16,111 nt of DNA from Anaerolineales bacterium (GCA_028689195.1 JAQTWR010000016.1:1-16111), one strand, 5' to 3'. Positions 1 to 7,525 are shown, counted from the first letter of the stretch. Program-made: numbers and translations. Notes: generated by a model from the sequence alone, not told the origin.

Positions 1-320
1 GAGATCGCGCCGAGCCGCTCCATGCGATAGCGCAAATCTTCGCCTTCGATAAAATCCATGACCAGATATTGCCCCTCGTCGCCGAGCGTAAAATGATCGT
101 AGACGCGCGGAAGGTTCGGGTGGCGCAGATTGGCTAAGATGACCGCTTCAAGATGAAACTGGCGCGTATATTCTTCGGTTGTAAAAAGATTTTCTTTAAT
201 TGCCACCGCAGCCTTAAGATTTTCGTCCATTGCGCGGTAAACAGACCCCATACCGCCCTGCCCGAGGATTTCAAGAATACGATAGCGATTATGAAGAAGG
301 GTATTTTTTTCGAGCGTCAT
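1..320 (-). CDS. Serine/threonine protein kinase, N-terminal part (cut by window edge)
   Basis: The first 106 residues of a eukaryotic-type (Hanks) protein kinase are visible; the catalytic loop and everything after it lie outside the window. The glycine-rich loop GQGGMGSVY is at residues 20-28, the ATP-anchoring lysine is in VAIKEN (K42), and the likely helix-C glutamate is E58. The hinge region QYLVMDFIEGEDL (84-96) has the usual form. The kinase loop starts about 20 residues from the N-terminus, so this is the usual bacterial layout with the kinase domain first; C-terminal sensor or membrane parts cannot be seen. The ATG at 320 follows a weak AAGG. The gene lies 54 bp downstream of the PAP2 gene on the same strand and could be cotranscribed with it. 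The family is certain; the substrate is unknown. Confidence 0.93.
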   Translation of the reverse strand, partial: MTLEKNTLLHNRYRILEILGQGGMGSVYRAMDENLKAAVAIKENLFTTEEYTRQFHLEAVILANLRHPNLPRVYDHFTLGDEGQYLVMDFIEGEDLRYRMERLGAI

Positions 321-374
321 TTATAAGACCTTATAAAAACCTGATAAGAATAGCCGCCATTATATCAGATGGAG

Positions 375-1352
375 CTAATCCGCCAAATTAAAGCGTTTGA
401 AGAGTCGCGGCGCGCCGCCCGAAATCCACCACCCCACCAGCGCATAACGGACGTAACGCAGCAGATAAAAGATCAAGCCGTTGCCGCGCGGGAAAATTGC
501 GCCCAAGCCCATGTAGAAAACCAGCACGCCAATCAAGCCGATAACATAGCGAAGCGCGCGCTGCTGCGTTGTGCCCGCCGCGCTGTACCCGCCCAGCGAC
601 TCGATCCACGCCGCGCCGACCGCCATCCCGAAGAAAACGCCCGCCGCAGTGAAGGGGCTATTCGCGTCCACAGGCGCGGGCGGTTCGGCGGCGTCGGCGA
701 GAAGCGCATTCTCCATCCAAGTTTGCGGAATTTGATAGCCGCTGCGGAAGGTCGCCGCGCCAAACCCAACCGCGATGAAAACCAGCGAAACGACAAACGC
801 GATTAGAACCTGTTCCTTCAATGTTTTTCCGCCGACCCAATTTTGAACCGGCTCCCAAAAGCGGACAAACGCCCATAGAATCAACGCGCCAAGCAGCCAT
901 CCAAAAACAACGTCATGCGGAAAATGCGCGCCGAGATAAAGACGCGAGAAACCGATGAAGAACATGAGCAGTACCGCGACAATCCACGCCCAGTTTTTTT
1001 TGAGATACGCCGCGATCATTCCCCACACGCTGACGGCAAGCTGCGCGTGACCCGACGGGACGCCAAAGGACGTTTCAGCCCACAATCCGCGCACATGCGA
1101 GCTGACCCAGTATGGGCGCGGTCCCGCGAAAAGCAATTTGCCCGCGTAGTTGAACAGATTGCTCGTCATCAAAATAAAACCGACGCGCAGACCCAACGCC
1201 GAATCTACGCTCCAGTAGATGAACGGCAGAACGAGCAGGTAGAATTCTTCTGTGCCTAGATAACTAAAAAACCGCATGGGGAGTATTAGCCAATCCCCCG
1301 CGCCTTGCAAGGCAATGATAAAAGCGACGCCGATTTCTATCAGGTTCTGCAT
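375..1352 (-). CDS. PAP2-superfamily membrane phosphatase
   Basis: A 325-residue polytopic membrane protein carrying all three motifs of the phosphatidic acid phosphatase type 2 (PAP2) superfamily: KLLFAGPRP (the K-X6-RP motif), PSGH, and SRLYLGAHFPHD (the SR-X5-H-X3-D motif). These form the phosphate-binding and catalytic site, in which the second histidine is the usual nucleophile. Several hydrophobic segments precede and follow the motifs, and the C-terminal third adds further membrane segments beyond the minimal PAP2 core. Likely substrates are lipid phosphates such as phosphatidate or undecaprenyl pyrophosphate, but the sequence does not decide between them. The ATG at 1352 is supported by an AAGGA Shine-Dalgarno about 8 nt upstream. 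The gene is divergent from the 3D-domain lipoprotein and lies upstream of the kinase on the same strand. An envelope-lipid role is an inference. Confidence 0.92.
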   Translation of the reverse strand: MQNLIEIGVAFIIALQGAGDWLILPMRFFSYLGTEEFYLLVLPFIYWSVDSALGLRVGFILMTSNLFNYAGKLLFAGPRPYWVSSHVRGLWAETSFGVPSGHAQLAVSVWGMIAAYLKKNWAWIVAVLLMFFIGFSRLYLGAHFPHDVVFGWLLGALILWAFVRFWEPVQNWVGGKTLKEQVLIAFVVSLVFIAVGFGAATFRSGYQIPQTWMENALLADAAEPPAPVDANSPFTAAGVFFGMAVGAAWIESLGGYSAAGTTQQRALRYVIGLIGVLVFYMGLGAIFPRGNGLIFYLLRYVRYALVGWWISGGAPRLFKRFNLAD

Positions 1353-1474
1353 AATGAGGTTCCTTTTGAATAGACGAATTGGTCATCAGTTTATAAATTG
1401 TACAACAAAAAGGGACTTCCTGATTTTCAAAAACTCAAGAGAACATAAAATTTGTATGCTTTATAATTCCGCGC
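1353..1474. promoter_or_regulatory. Divergent intergenic region with leaderless-type promoter for the rightward gene
   Basis: A perfect TATAAT lies at 1462-1467 on the plus strand. Only 7 nt separate it from the ATG at 1475, so transcription would start at or next to the start codon. No Shine-Dalgarno is present in TTCCGCGC, which fits a leaderless mRNA. No good -35 hexamer is visible at 16-18 nt spacing. The leftward PAP2 gene instead has an ordinary ribosome binding site. Confidence 0.55.
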
Positions 1475-2683
1475 ATGAAACTCTTACGCGGATTTACGTT
1501 CGCTGTTTTGTTTTTCGCAACATCCTGCCAGCCGACTTCCTCATCCGTTACAATCATTGACGGGGAAAATATTCGCGCGCTGCAAACTTCGGAGCGCGCG
1601 CCGCTGGCTTTGCTCGCGCAGGCGGGAATCGCGCCGCAGCCGAACGACCGCGTTCTATTCAATGGAAGAGCGTTCCCCATTGACCAAGCCCTGCCAAACG
1701 CGAAAACGATTCAACTGCAACTGCGCCGCGCTGTGACCTTGACGCTTGTCACGCCGCAGGGACAGGAAGATTTTCAAACCTCGGCGCTGACGGTGGGAGA
1801 GGCATTAAGCGAAGTAGGATTGAACCTCGCAAAAAACGATTTGCTCGACCCGCCCGCCGAAACGCCAATCACTCAATCGCTAACGGTTACATATTCGCCC
1901 GCGCGCGCGTTGACGATTTTAGCGGATGGAAAAATTATCAACGCGTACTCGTCGGCGCGGACGGTTGGCGGGGCGTTGACTGAGGCTGGGATTCCTCTCG
2001 TCGGCGCGGATAGTTCTTCACCGTCAGAAAACGACGCGCTTCCGACGGATGGGAAAATAAGCGTGGTCAGAATCTATGAGACGACGAGCGTCGCGCTGGA
2101 AACCATCCCGTTTACGACGGAACGAATCGAAGACGCGAATATTCCGTTTGGACAAGAGGAAATCATTCAGGCGGGCGTGAACGGAACCGCGATGATTCGC
2201 ACGCGGATTCGATATGAAGACGGTAAAGAGGCAAGCCGCGCGACTGAAAATAAAACCGTGATGCGCGAACCGCAAAAACAAATTGTAAAAGGCGGTTCGC
2301 AAATTTCCATCTCGAATTTGAACGGAATGGATTACTGGCTTGCGACGGAAATGTACGCGACGGTTTATTCGCCTTGCGCTTCCGGCACGGGCAAATGTTC
2401 ATACGGAACGGCGAGCGGCGCGCGCGCGGGCTACGGCATTGTGGCGGTGGATTATTCTATTTATAAATATCTCGCGGGCATGAGAGTATACGTCCCCGGT
2501 TATGGCGTTGCCACCATCGGCGATACGGGCGGCGGTCCGATTATCGAAACCGCGTTTGGCGTGCCGCGCACAAAATGGATTGACTTGGGATTCGACGACG
2601 GCAAAATTGTGGATATGACCGGTTGGGTAAAGGTGTATTTTCTCGCGCCCGCGCCCGCGGAGATTCCGTATTTTTTGAAGTGA
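1475..2683 (+). CDS. Secreted/lipoprotein with DUF348, G5 and 3D domains (YabE/Rpf-like architecture)
   Basis: A 402-residue exported protein. The N-terminus is a short signal peptide ending in ATSCQ (C18), a plausible but weak lipobox. Repeated ubiquitin-like DUF348 modules follow at about 25-80, 85-130 and 145-190, then a G5 domain at about 200-272. The C-terminal 3D domain at about 290-372 has the three aspartates that name the family: D326 in VAVD, D350 in GDTGGG and D370 in WIDLGFDD. In Bacillus YabE-type proteins and actinobacterial resuscitation-promoting factors, DUF348-G5 modules accompany peptidoglycan-cleaving domains, and the 3D fold resembles the barrel of MltA lytic transglycosylases. 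The likely role is therefore cell-wall binding and peptidoglycan cleavage or remodelling outside the membrane. C301 and C308 could form a disulfide. The next gene encodes an LCP protein, so this is an envelope-themed block. Confidence 0.9.
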   Translation: MKLLRGFTFAVLFFATSCQPTSSSVTIIDGENIRALQTSERAPLALLAQAGIAPQPNDRVLFNGRAFPIDQALPNAKTIQLQLRRAVTLTLVTPQGQEDFQTSALTVGEALSEVGLNLAKNDLLDPPAETPITQSLTVTYSPARALTILADGKIINAYSSARTVGGALTEAGIPLVGADSSSPSENDALPTDGKISVVRIYETTSVALETIPFTTERIEDANIPFGQEEIIQAGVNGTAMIRTRIRYEDGKEASRATENKTVMREPQKQIVKGGSQISISNLNGMDYWLATEMYATVYSPCASGTGKCSYGTASGARAGYGIVAVDYSIYKYLAGMRVYVPGYGVATIGDTGGGPIIETAFGVPRTKWIDLGFDDGKIVDMTGWVKVYFLAPAPAEIPYFLK

Positions 2684-2701
2684 AAAATCTCCCTCACCCT
2701 A

Positions 2702-2724
2702 CCCCTCTCCCAAAAGGAGAGGGG
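2702..2724. repeat. Perfect 9-bp hairpin downstream of the 3D-domain gene
   Basis: CCCCTCTCC at 2702-2710 is followed by a CAAAA loop and GGAGAGGGG at 2716-2724, a perfect inverted repeat. It starts 18 nt after the stop codon. No T-tract follows, so it is more likely a dispersed palindromic repeat than an intrinsic terminator. Confidence 0.6.
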
Positions 2725-2751
2725 ACTCTGGCTCCCTTCCCCCTTTGGGCG

Positions 2752-2820
2752 TGTCACCCTGAGCAGAGCGAAGGGTCTCCGAGATAATCGTAGAGGTTCC
2801 TCGCTTCGCTCAGAACGACA
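2752..2820. repeat. Interspersed palindromic repeat (small MITE/REP-like element)
   Basis: Both ends are related in inverted orientation: GTCACCCTGAGCAGAGCGAA at 2752-2771 versus the complement of CTTCGCTCAGAACGAC ending at 2819. On the minus strand one frame would read CRSERSEEPL followed by FALLRVTR. I recognise this as the kind of spurious peptide ("SERSEE ... FALRMT") seen when a very common intergenic repeat family in environmental bacterial genomes is translated. A fragment of the same family, CTCAGAATGACA, recurs at 15789-15800. The family identification is from memory. Confidence 0.6.
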
Positions 2821-2841
2821 CCGCGTAAGGAGAGTGATTAA

Positions 2842-2929
2842 TAATGCGTCGCGCCAACCTTTCATATTTACTTGTAAGCAAAGAGAAACTGCTGATCAGA
2901 TTGTTTGACAGGCAAGGCGCGACGCATTA
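2842..2929. repeat. 14-bp perfect inverted repeat bracketing 60 bp, upstream of the LCP gene
   Basis: TAATGCGTCGCGCC at 2842-2855 and its exact complement GGCGCGACGCATTA at 2916-2929 flank a 60-bp AT-richer core. The right arm ends 11 nt before the preferred LCP start. The arms could be the termini of a small mobile palindromic element or paired operator sites. A perfect TTGACA hexamer lies at 2905-2910, just before the right arm, but no convincing -10 is seen at the right spacing. Confidence 0.65.
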
Positions 2930-2940
2930 CCGCAAATAAC

Positions 2941-4071
2941 ATGAACCGAAAACAAAAAAACATTCTCGCCATTCTCGCCCTCATCGCCTGCGGATTTTTT
3001 TCTGCGGCGGGAATTTACGCGTATCAAACTTATCGAACCTTCGCGCAAGTTCCGCTTGGCGCGGCGCTGCCGGAGTACACGCGAATCTCATTACCGCCCA
3101 CATGGACGGCAACCGTCGGAACCCCGCAGGGCGCGGTGACGCTTGCGCCGACAATCACCCTCGCGCCAACCAATACCATCGAACCGATATGCAGCGGTCC
3201 CGACGTAATGAACATTCTCGCCGTTGGCGCGGATTCGCGCCAGGACGCGTACATCTACGGGCTGGCGGACGCGATCCGCATTGTGCGCGTGGAATTCAAA
3301 ACGCCGCGCGTGACCATCCTTGAATTTCCGCGCGATCTTTGGGTCGAGATTCCCTACATCGCGGATAATCTTCACGGCATAGATCACGGCAAATTAAATC
3401 AGGCGTATTTATTCGGTCAACCCGGAGACGGCTTTAATTATTGGGATAATCCCAGCGGCGGCGCGGGGCTGCTCGCGCTGACGCTCAACCAAAATTTCGG
3501 CGTGCAATCCGATCATTACGTCACCGTCAACATGCGGACGTTTGAAAACATCGTCAACGCGATGGGCGGCATTGACATGACCATTACCGATGAAGAGACG
3601 GCAAAAAATACGGGGCTGCCCATCGGCGCGAATCATCTCGACGGCGCGGGCGCGCTCAAGGTGGCGCGCAACCGCGAAGAAGGCGTATTCGAACGCGCCA
3701 ACAATCAAAATCGCGTGTTGTGCGCGCTGCGAAAAAAAATACTCAGCCCCGGCGTAGTTACAAAAATTCCCGATTTAATCGCGTCGTTTCAAGATAACAT
3801 TCGCACCGATTTCACGCCCGAACAAATTACGCAACTCGCCTGCCTCGGGACGAAACTGCGTCCGCAAAATATTGCCTTCGCCAGTTTTCCCGAAGAACTA
3901 TTTACGCCGTCGCGCCAAATCCCGGACGTGTACACGCACAACCCCAAAGGCGTTTTTATTTGGGACGTAGATTTCAAAATCCTGCGCGATTATGTGGCGC
4001 AATTTCAAGCGGGCGACTGGCCCCCCGCCGAGTCCATCGAGAAAGAAACAAAGGAAGTCGTTTGCGAATGA
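2941..4071 (+). CDS. LytR-CpsA-Psr (LCP) family cell-wall glycopolymer transferase
   Basis: A 376-residue membrane-anchored extracytoplasmic protein. Residues 7-29 form one hydrophobic anchor. The LCP domain runs from about residue 90, with GADSRQD (D98, R100), LEFPRDLWVEIP (R131, D132), KLNQAY, the DHYVTVNMRTFENIVNAMGGID block and ALKVARNREEG with further arginines to about R258. LCP enzymes move glycopolymers from undecaprenyl-pyrophosphate carriers onto peptidoglycan or proteins, and the conserved Asp/Arg residues bind pyrophosphate. I chose the ATG at 2941, which puts the charged MNRKQK just before the anchor. An upstream in-frame TTG at 2905 is part of a TTGACA sequence and would read through an inverted repeat. 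No clear Shine-Dalgarno is present. The stop overlaps the rsmA start in ATGA, indicating translational coupling. Confidence 0.9.
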   Translation: MNRKQKNILAILALIACGFFSAAGIYAYQTYRTFAQVPLGAALPEYTRISLPPTWTATVGTPQGAVTLAPTITLAPTNTIEPICSGPDVMNILAVGADSRQDAYIYGLADAIRIVRVEFKTPRVTILEFPRDLWVEIPYIADNLHGIDHGKLNQAYLFGQPGDGFNYWDNPSGGAGLLALTLNQNFGVQSDHYVTVNMRTFENIVNAMGGIDMTITDEETAKNTGLPIGANHLDGAGALKVARNREEGVFERANNQNRVLCALRKKILSPGVVTKIPDLIASFQDNIRTDFTPEQITQLACLGTKLRPQNIAFASFPEELFTPSRQIPDVYTHNPKGVFIWDVDFKILRDYVAQFQAGDWPPAESIEKETKEVVCE

Positions 4072-4904
4072 ACCCATATCAAAATATTCCCCCGCTCGAC
4101 GCCGAAGCCGTGTTAAAAAGATTCGGCTTGCGCGCCGATAAAAGTCTCGGACAAAATTTTTTACAGGACGAATCCGCGCTGGAAAAAATTGCGCTCGCCG
4201 CCGATATTCAAGCGGATGATACCGTGCTCGAAATTGGTCCCGGTCTCGGAAGTTTAACCCGCTACTTATGCGCTTCTGCCCGTCAAGTGACCGCGATTGA
4301 ACTTGACGCGGATATGCTGCCCCCTCTCAAAACGATTCTTGCGCCGTACAAAAACGTCCGCGTAATTCACGGCGATATTCTCAAAAAAAATATTTCGGAA
4401 CTGATCAACACGCCCGATTATCTCGTCGTCGCAAATATTCCGTATTACATTACCTCGGCTGTGATTCGACATCTGCTCGAAAGCGAAGTCAAACCGCGCC
4501 GCGTGGTACTCACCATTCAAAAGGAAGTCGCGGAACGCATCTGCGCCGAAGCGGGAGATTTAAGTCTGTTGGCGTTGAGCGTGCAAGTGTATGGAAAGCC
4601 ATCCGTCGCCGCGAATATTCCCGCCCACGCATTTCATCCCGCCCCCAAAGTTGATTCTGCGATTCTACGCATTGATATTTATCCCGAACCGATTGTTCCG
4701 CGTGAAATGATCAAGACTTTTTTCAAACTCACCAAAGCGGGATTCAGCCAAAAGCGCAAAACGTTACGCAACTCGCTTTCATCGGGGCTGCATATTCCCA
4801 CCAAAGAATCCGAAGCCATGCTCGCATCCTGCGGCATTGATTTCATGCGCCGCGCAGAGACGTTGTCTATTGATGAATGGCTGAGGTTGTGTGAAAAAAC
4901 TTAA
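4068..4904 (+). CDS. rsmA: 16S rRNA (adenine(1518)-N6/adenine(1519)-N6)-dimethyltransferase RsmA/KsgA
   Basis: A 278-residue protein of normal family length. It dimethylates two adjacent adenines in the loop near the 3' end of 16S rRNA, using S-adenosylmethionine, late in small-subunit assembly. Visible motifs are the N-terminal KSLGQNFL (25-32), the SAM-binding loop EIGPGLGSLT (55-64), the acidic IELDADM (motif II), HGDIL, the catalytic NIPYYITS (123-130), and the C-terminal SQKRKTLRNSL typical of KsgA. The ATG at 4068 overlaps the LCP stop by four bases. A longer reading frame exists upstream, but family alignment starts at this ATG. The methyl transfer yields S-adenosylhomocysteine, which the ahcY product encoded at 6194-7525 breaks down; this is a metabolic link only, not evidence of co-regulation. 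Confidence 0.97.
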   Translation: MNPYQNIPPLDAEAVLKRFGLRADKSLGQNFLQDESALEKIALAADIQADDTVLEIGPGLGSLTRYLCASARQVTAIELDADMLPPLKTILAPYKNVRVIHGDILKKNISELINTPDYLVVANIPYYITSAVIRHLLESEVKPRRVVLTIQKEVAERICAEAGDLSLLALSVQVYGKPSVAANIPAHAFHPAPKVDSAILRIDIYPEPIVPREMIKTFFKLTKAGFSQKRKTLRNSLSSGLHIPTKESEAMLASCGIDFMRRAETLSIDEWLRLCEKT

Positions 4905-4933
4905 TTCCAAACACGCTTTTCTGGAGAACACTC

Positions 4934-5353
4934 ATGGCAACAAAGCAGGAAGTAATTGCATTCATCGCATCTGACTTTCCACAGGTCAAAAGCATTATCG
5001 AGGAAGTTGGAGATCGTTCCGCGACGATAAGAAGAAAAATAGGCGTCGAAGACCTGCGGCCCGGAGGAACGGTTTCCGGTCCCGTCTTGATGGCAACGGC
5101 GGATTTCGCCCTGTATGTAGCCCTTCTGGGTGAAGTTGGGATCATTCCGCTGGCAGTGACGACCAACCTCAATATAAACTTTCTCAGGAAGCCCATGCCG
5201 GATCGCGACATCATTTGCGTATGTAAATTGATCAAGGTCGGACGTTCTCTTGTTGTGGGCGAAGTAAGCATATACTCAGAGGGAAATCAAGACGCCGTGG
5301 CGCACGCTGTCGGCACGTATTCCATTCCGCCAGCGCGTAATGGTAAGAAATGA
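4934..5353 (+). CDS. PaaI-like hotdog-fold thioesterase family protein
   Basis: A 139-residue single-domain protein. The segment RPGGTVSGPVLMATADFALY (42-61) matches the central helix region of PaaI/YigI-type acyl-CoA thioesterases (usual form G-x-V-H-G-G ... D), here with SGP in place of the common HGG and an acidic D57 in the helix. The strands NLNINFLRKP, IICVCKLIKVGRSLVVGEVSIYS and AVAHAVGTYSIP complete the hotdog pattern. Family members hydrolyse acyl- or aryl-CoA thioesters in the cytoplasm; the substrate here is unknown, and the altered HGG leaves activity uncertain. GGAG about 7 nt before the ATG at 4934 supports the start. It follows rsmA by 29 bp, so cotranscription is likely. Confidence 0.8.
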   Translation: MATKQEVIAFIASDFPQVKSIIEEVGDRSATIRRKIGVEDLRPGGTVSGPVLMATADFALYVALLGEVGIIPLAVTTNLNINFLRKPMPDRDIICVCKLIKVGRSLVVGEVSIYSEGNQDAVAHAVGTYSIPPARNGKK

Positions 5354-5365
5354 AAAGGAAAAACA

Positions 5366-5404
5366 AAACAGCCCCGCGAACGCTTGATGTCCGCGAGGCT
5401 GTTT
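5366..5404. terminator. Bidirectional intrinsic terminator, copy 1 of an exact 41-bp repeat (5362-5402)
   Basis: A 14-bp stem from AACAGCC to GGCTGTT encloses a loop of about 9 nt. Read on the minus strand, the two imperfect positions become G-U pairs and the hairpin runs into TGTTTTGTTTTTCC, a good U-rich tail ending the HEPN gene transcript. Read on the plus strand, it follows the thioesterase stop by 12 bp and has a weaker TTTGTTATTT tail. An identical 41-bp copy lies at 6111-6151. Confidence 0.75.
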
Positions 5405-5422
5405 GTTATTTGAGATTCACTT

Positions 5423-5761
5423 TTATTCTTTTTTATCAACATACAAGTCGATCTTATCCAACAAATCAGGAACATCGACGGTGGAGGTTTTCCAAACTTC
5501 ATCCCAATCTATTAAGTCGTAAGCATGAATTAAATTATCGCGCATCCCGGCAATCAACGTCCAGGGAATTTGCGGATATTCCGCGCGAAATTCTTTGGAT
5601 AATCGTTTAACCGCTTCGCCGATAACCGTTAATTGATAAAGAACCGCAGAACGCGTTTTCGAGTCATAAATAAAGGCGTCTTTGTCAAAGCCTTCTATAA
5701 AATCAATAACAAACTTTGCAGCATTAATAATATCCTGAATGACAACTTCATCACGCCGCAT
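5423..5761 (-). CDS. hepT: HepT-like HEPN ribonuclease toxin (DUF86)
   Basis: A 112-residue helical protein of the DUF86/HepT group. The diagnostic R-X4-H-X-Y motif is intact as RDNLIHAY: R74 and H79 are the expected RNase residues. In characterised MntA/HepT pairs the partner antitoxin AMPylates the tyrosine at the Y81 position. Upstream helices with QLTVIGEAVKRLS are also typical. The ATG at 5761 lies within the end of the nucleotidyltransferase gene (11-bp overlap), so the two are translationally coupled. A strong terminator lies 18 bp after the stop. Function as a toxin cleaving RNA is inferred from the family and partner. Length is normal, and no decay is visible. Confidence 0.88.
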   Translation of the reverse strand: MRRDEVVIQDIINAAKFVIDFIEGFDKDAFIYDSKTRSAVLYQLTVIGEAVKRLSKEFRAEYPQIPWTLIAGMRDNLIHAYDLIDWDEVWKTSTVDVPDLLDKIDLYVDKKE

Positions 5762-6083
5762 AAGTCGCCTCGTTATCGGTAAAGATGATTTTCACATCTC
5801 TTAAAATATTCTCGCGCAAAAGGAAATTTTGAGTTTGTTCAAGCGCGCGGCGAGTTACAAGATCAACTTTACGGTTGAAAATAGTTTCTAATTCAAGTCG
5901 TATTTGGACATGGTCAAACAATCCCCAATTCGCCTTTTCAGCAAACGATACGAGAACATCCACATCGCTTTCAGGTTTGAAATCCGCGCGCGCAGACGAA
6001 CCGAACAAGGCAAATTCGCGAATTTGCCAACGTTTGCAAAAGCGGACAATGTCATCTTGAGGAATGGACTCAATAAATTTCAT
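5751..6083 (-). CDS. mntA: MntA-like minimal nucleotidyltransferase antitoxin
   Basis: A 110-residue protein with the nucleotidyltransferase signature G-S-X10-D-X-D: GSSARADFKPESDVDVLV, with G28, S29, D40 and D42. These residues bind Mg-ATP. Minimal nucleotidyltransferases paired with HEPN proteins act as antitoxins that AMPylate the toxin near its active site. I chose the ATG at 6083 because MKFIES fits family N-termini and because a TATAAT (minus strand, 6098-6093) lies 9 nt upstream. An ATG at 6107 would add eight residues but would place that -10 box inside the gene. No Shine-Dalgarno is visible, suggesting a near-leaderless transcript. The gene precedes and overlaps the HEPN toxin gene. 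The pair lies between two identical terminator copies. Confidence 0.88.
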   Translation of the reverse strand: MKFIESIPQDDIVRFCKRWQIREFALFGSSARADFKPESDVDVLVSFAEKANWGLFDHVQIRLELETIFNRKVDLVTRRALEQTQNFLLRENILRDVKIIFTDNEATYAA

Positions 6084-6092
6084 CTTGAAATA

Positions 6093-6098
6093 ATTATA
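6093..6098 (-). promoter_or_regulatory. Candidate -10 box of the mntA-hepT operon
   Basis: On the minus strand this reads TATAAT, with 9 nt to the preferred mntA ATG at 6083 and no Shine-Dalgarno between, so the leader would be only a few bases. No clear -35 is present; the terminator copy of ahcY ends just upstream, at 6111. Confidence 0.45.
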
Positions 6099-6116
6099 CA
6101 CGCACATTCAAACAAA

Positions 6117-6151
6117 ACAGCCCCGCGAACGCTTGATGTCCGCGAGGCTGT
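6117..6151 (-). terminator. Intrinsic terminator after ahcY, copy 2 of the exact 41-bp repeat (6111-6151)
   Basis: The hairpin is the same as at 5366-5404. On the minus strand it starts about 40 bp after the ahcY stop, pairs with G-U wobbles and runs into TGTTTTGTTTGAATG, a moderately U-rich tail. On the plus strand nothing resembling a U-tract follows, so its use is leftward. Confidence 0.65.
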
Positions 6152-6159
6152 ACTGTCTT

Positions 6160-6193
6160 ACTGATTACTGATTACTGGTCACTGACTACTGAC

Positions 6194-6194
<1 letters not shown>
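6160..6194. repeat. Five tandem heptanucleotides at the 3' end of ahcY
   Basis: Consecutive heptamers ACTGATT, ACTGATT, ACTGGTC, ACTGACT and ACTGACC fill 6160-6194. They lie between the terminator and the ahcY stop codon, which occupies 6194-6196, so the last base touches the stop. A sixth, imperfect unit (ACTGTCTT) precedes them at 6152. Confidence 0.7.

Positions 6195-7525
<1,331 letters not shown>

Noticed and set aside
369..806. Plus-strand open frame of 145 codons opposite the PAP2 gene
   Set aside because: It is an antisense shadow of a gene with all PAP2 motifs, and its product is Arg/Ala-rich with no recognisable domain.
2500..2865. Minus-strand open frame of 121 codons across the end of the 3D-domain gene
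   Set aside because: It translates a dispersed repeat (SERSEE-type peptide) plus antisense of a real gene.
2905..2940. Upstream TTG start extending the LCP protein by 12 residues
   Set aside because: The TTG belongs to a TTGACA hexamer and the extension reads through an inverted repeat arm; the ATG at 2941 gives a normal membrane-anchor N-terminus.
3960..4067. Extended N-terminus for rsmA from 3960
   Set aside because: It would overlap the LCP gene by more than 100 bp; family members start close to the LGQNFL motif, as from 4068.
5362..6151. The two 41-bp repeats as CRISPR repeats or transposon ends
   Set aside because: Only two copies, 749 bp apart, in direct orientation, and each behaves as a terminator; no transposase, no spacer array and no target duplication.
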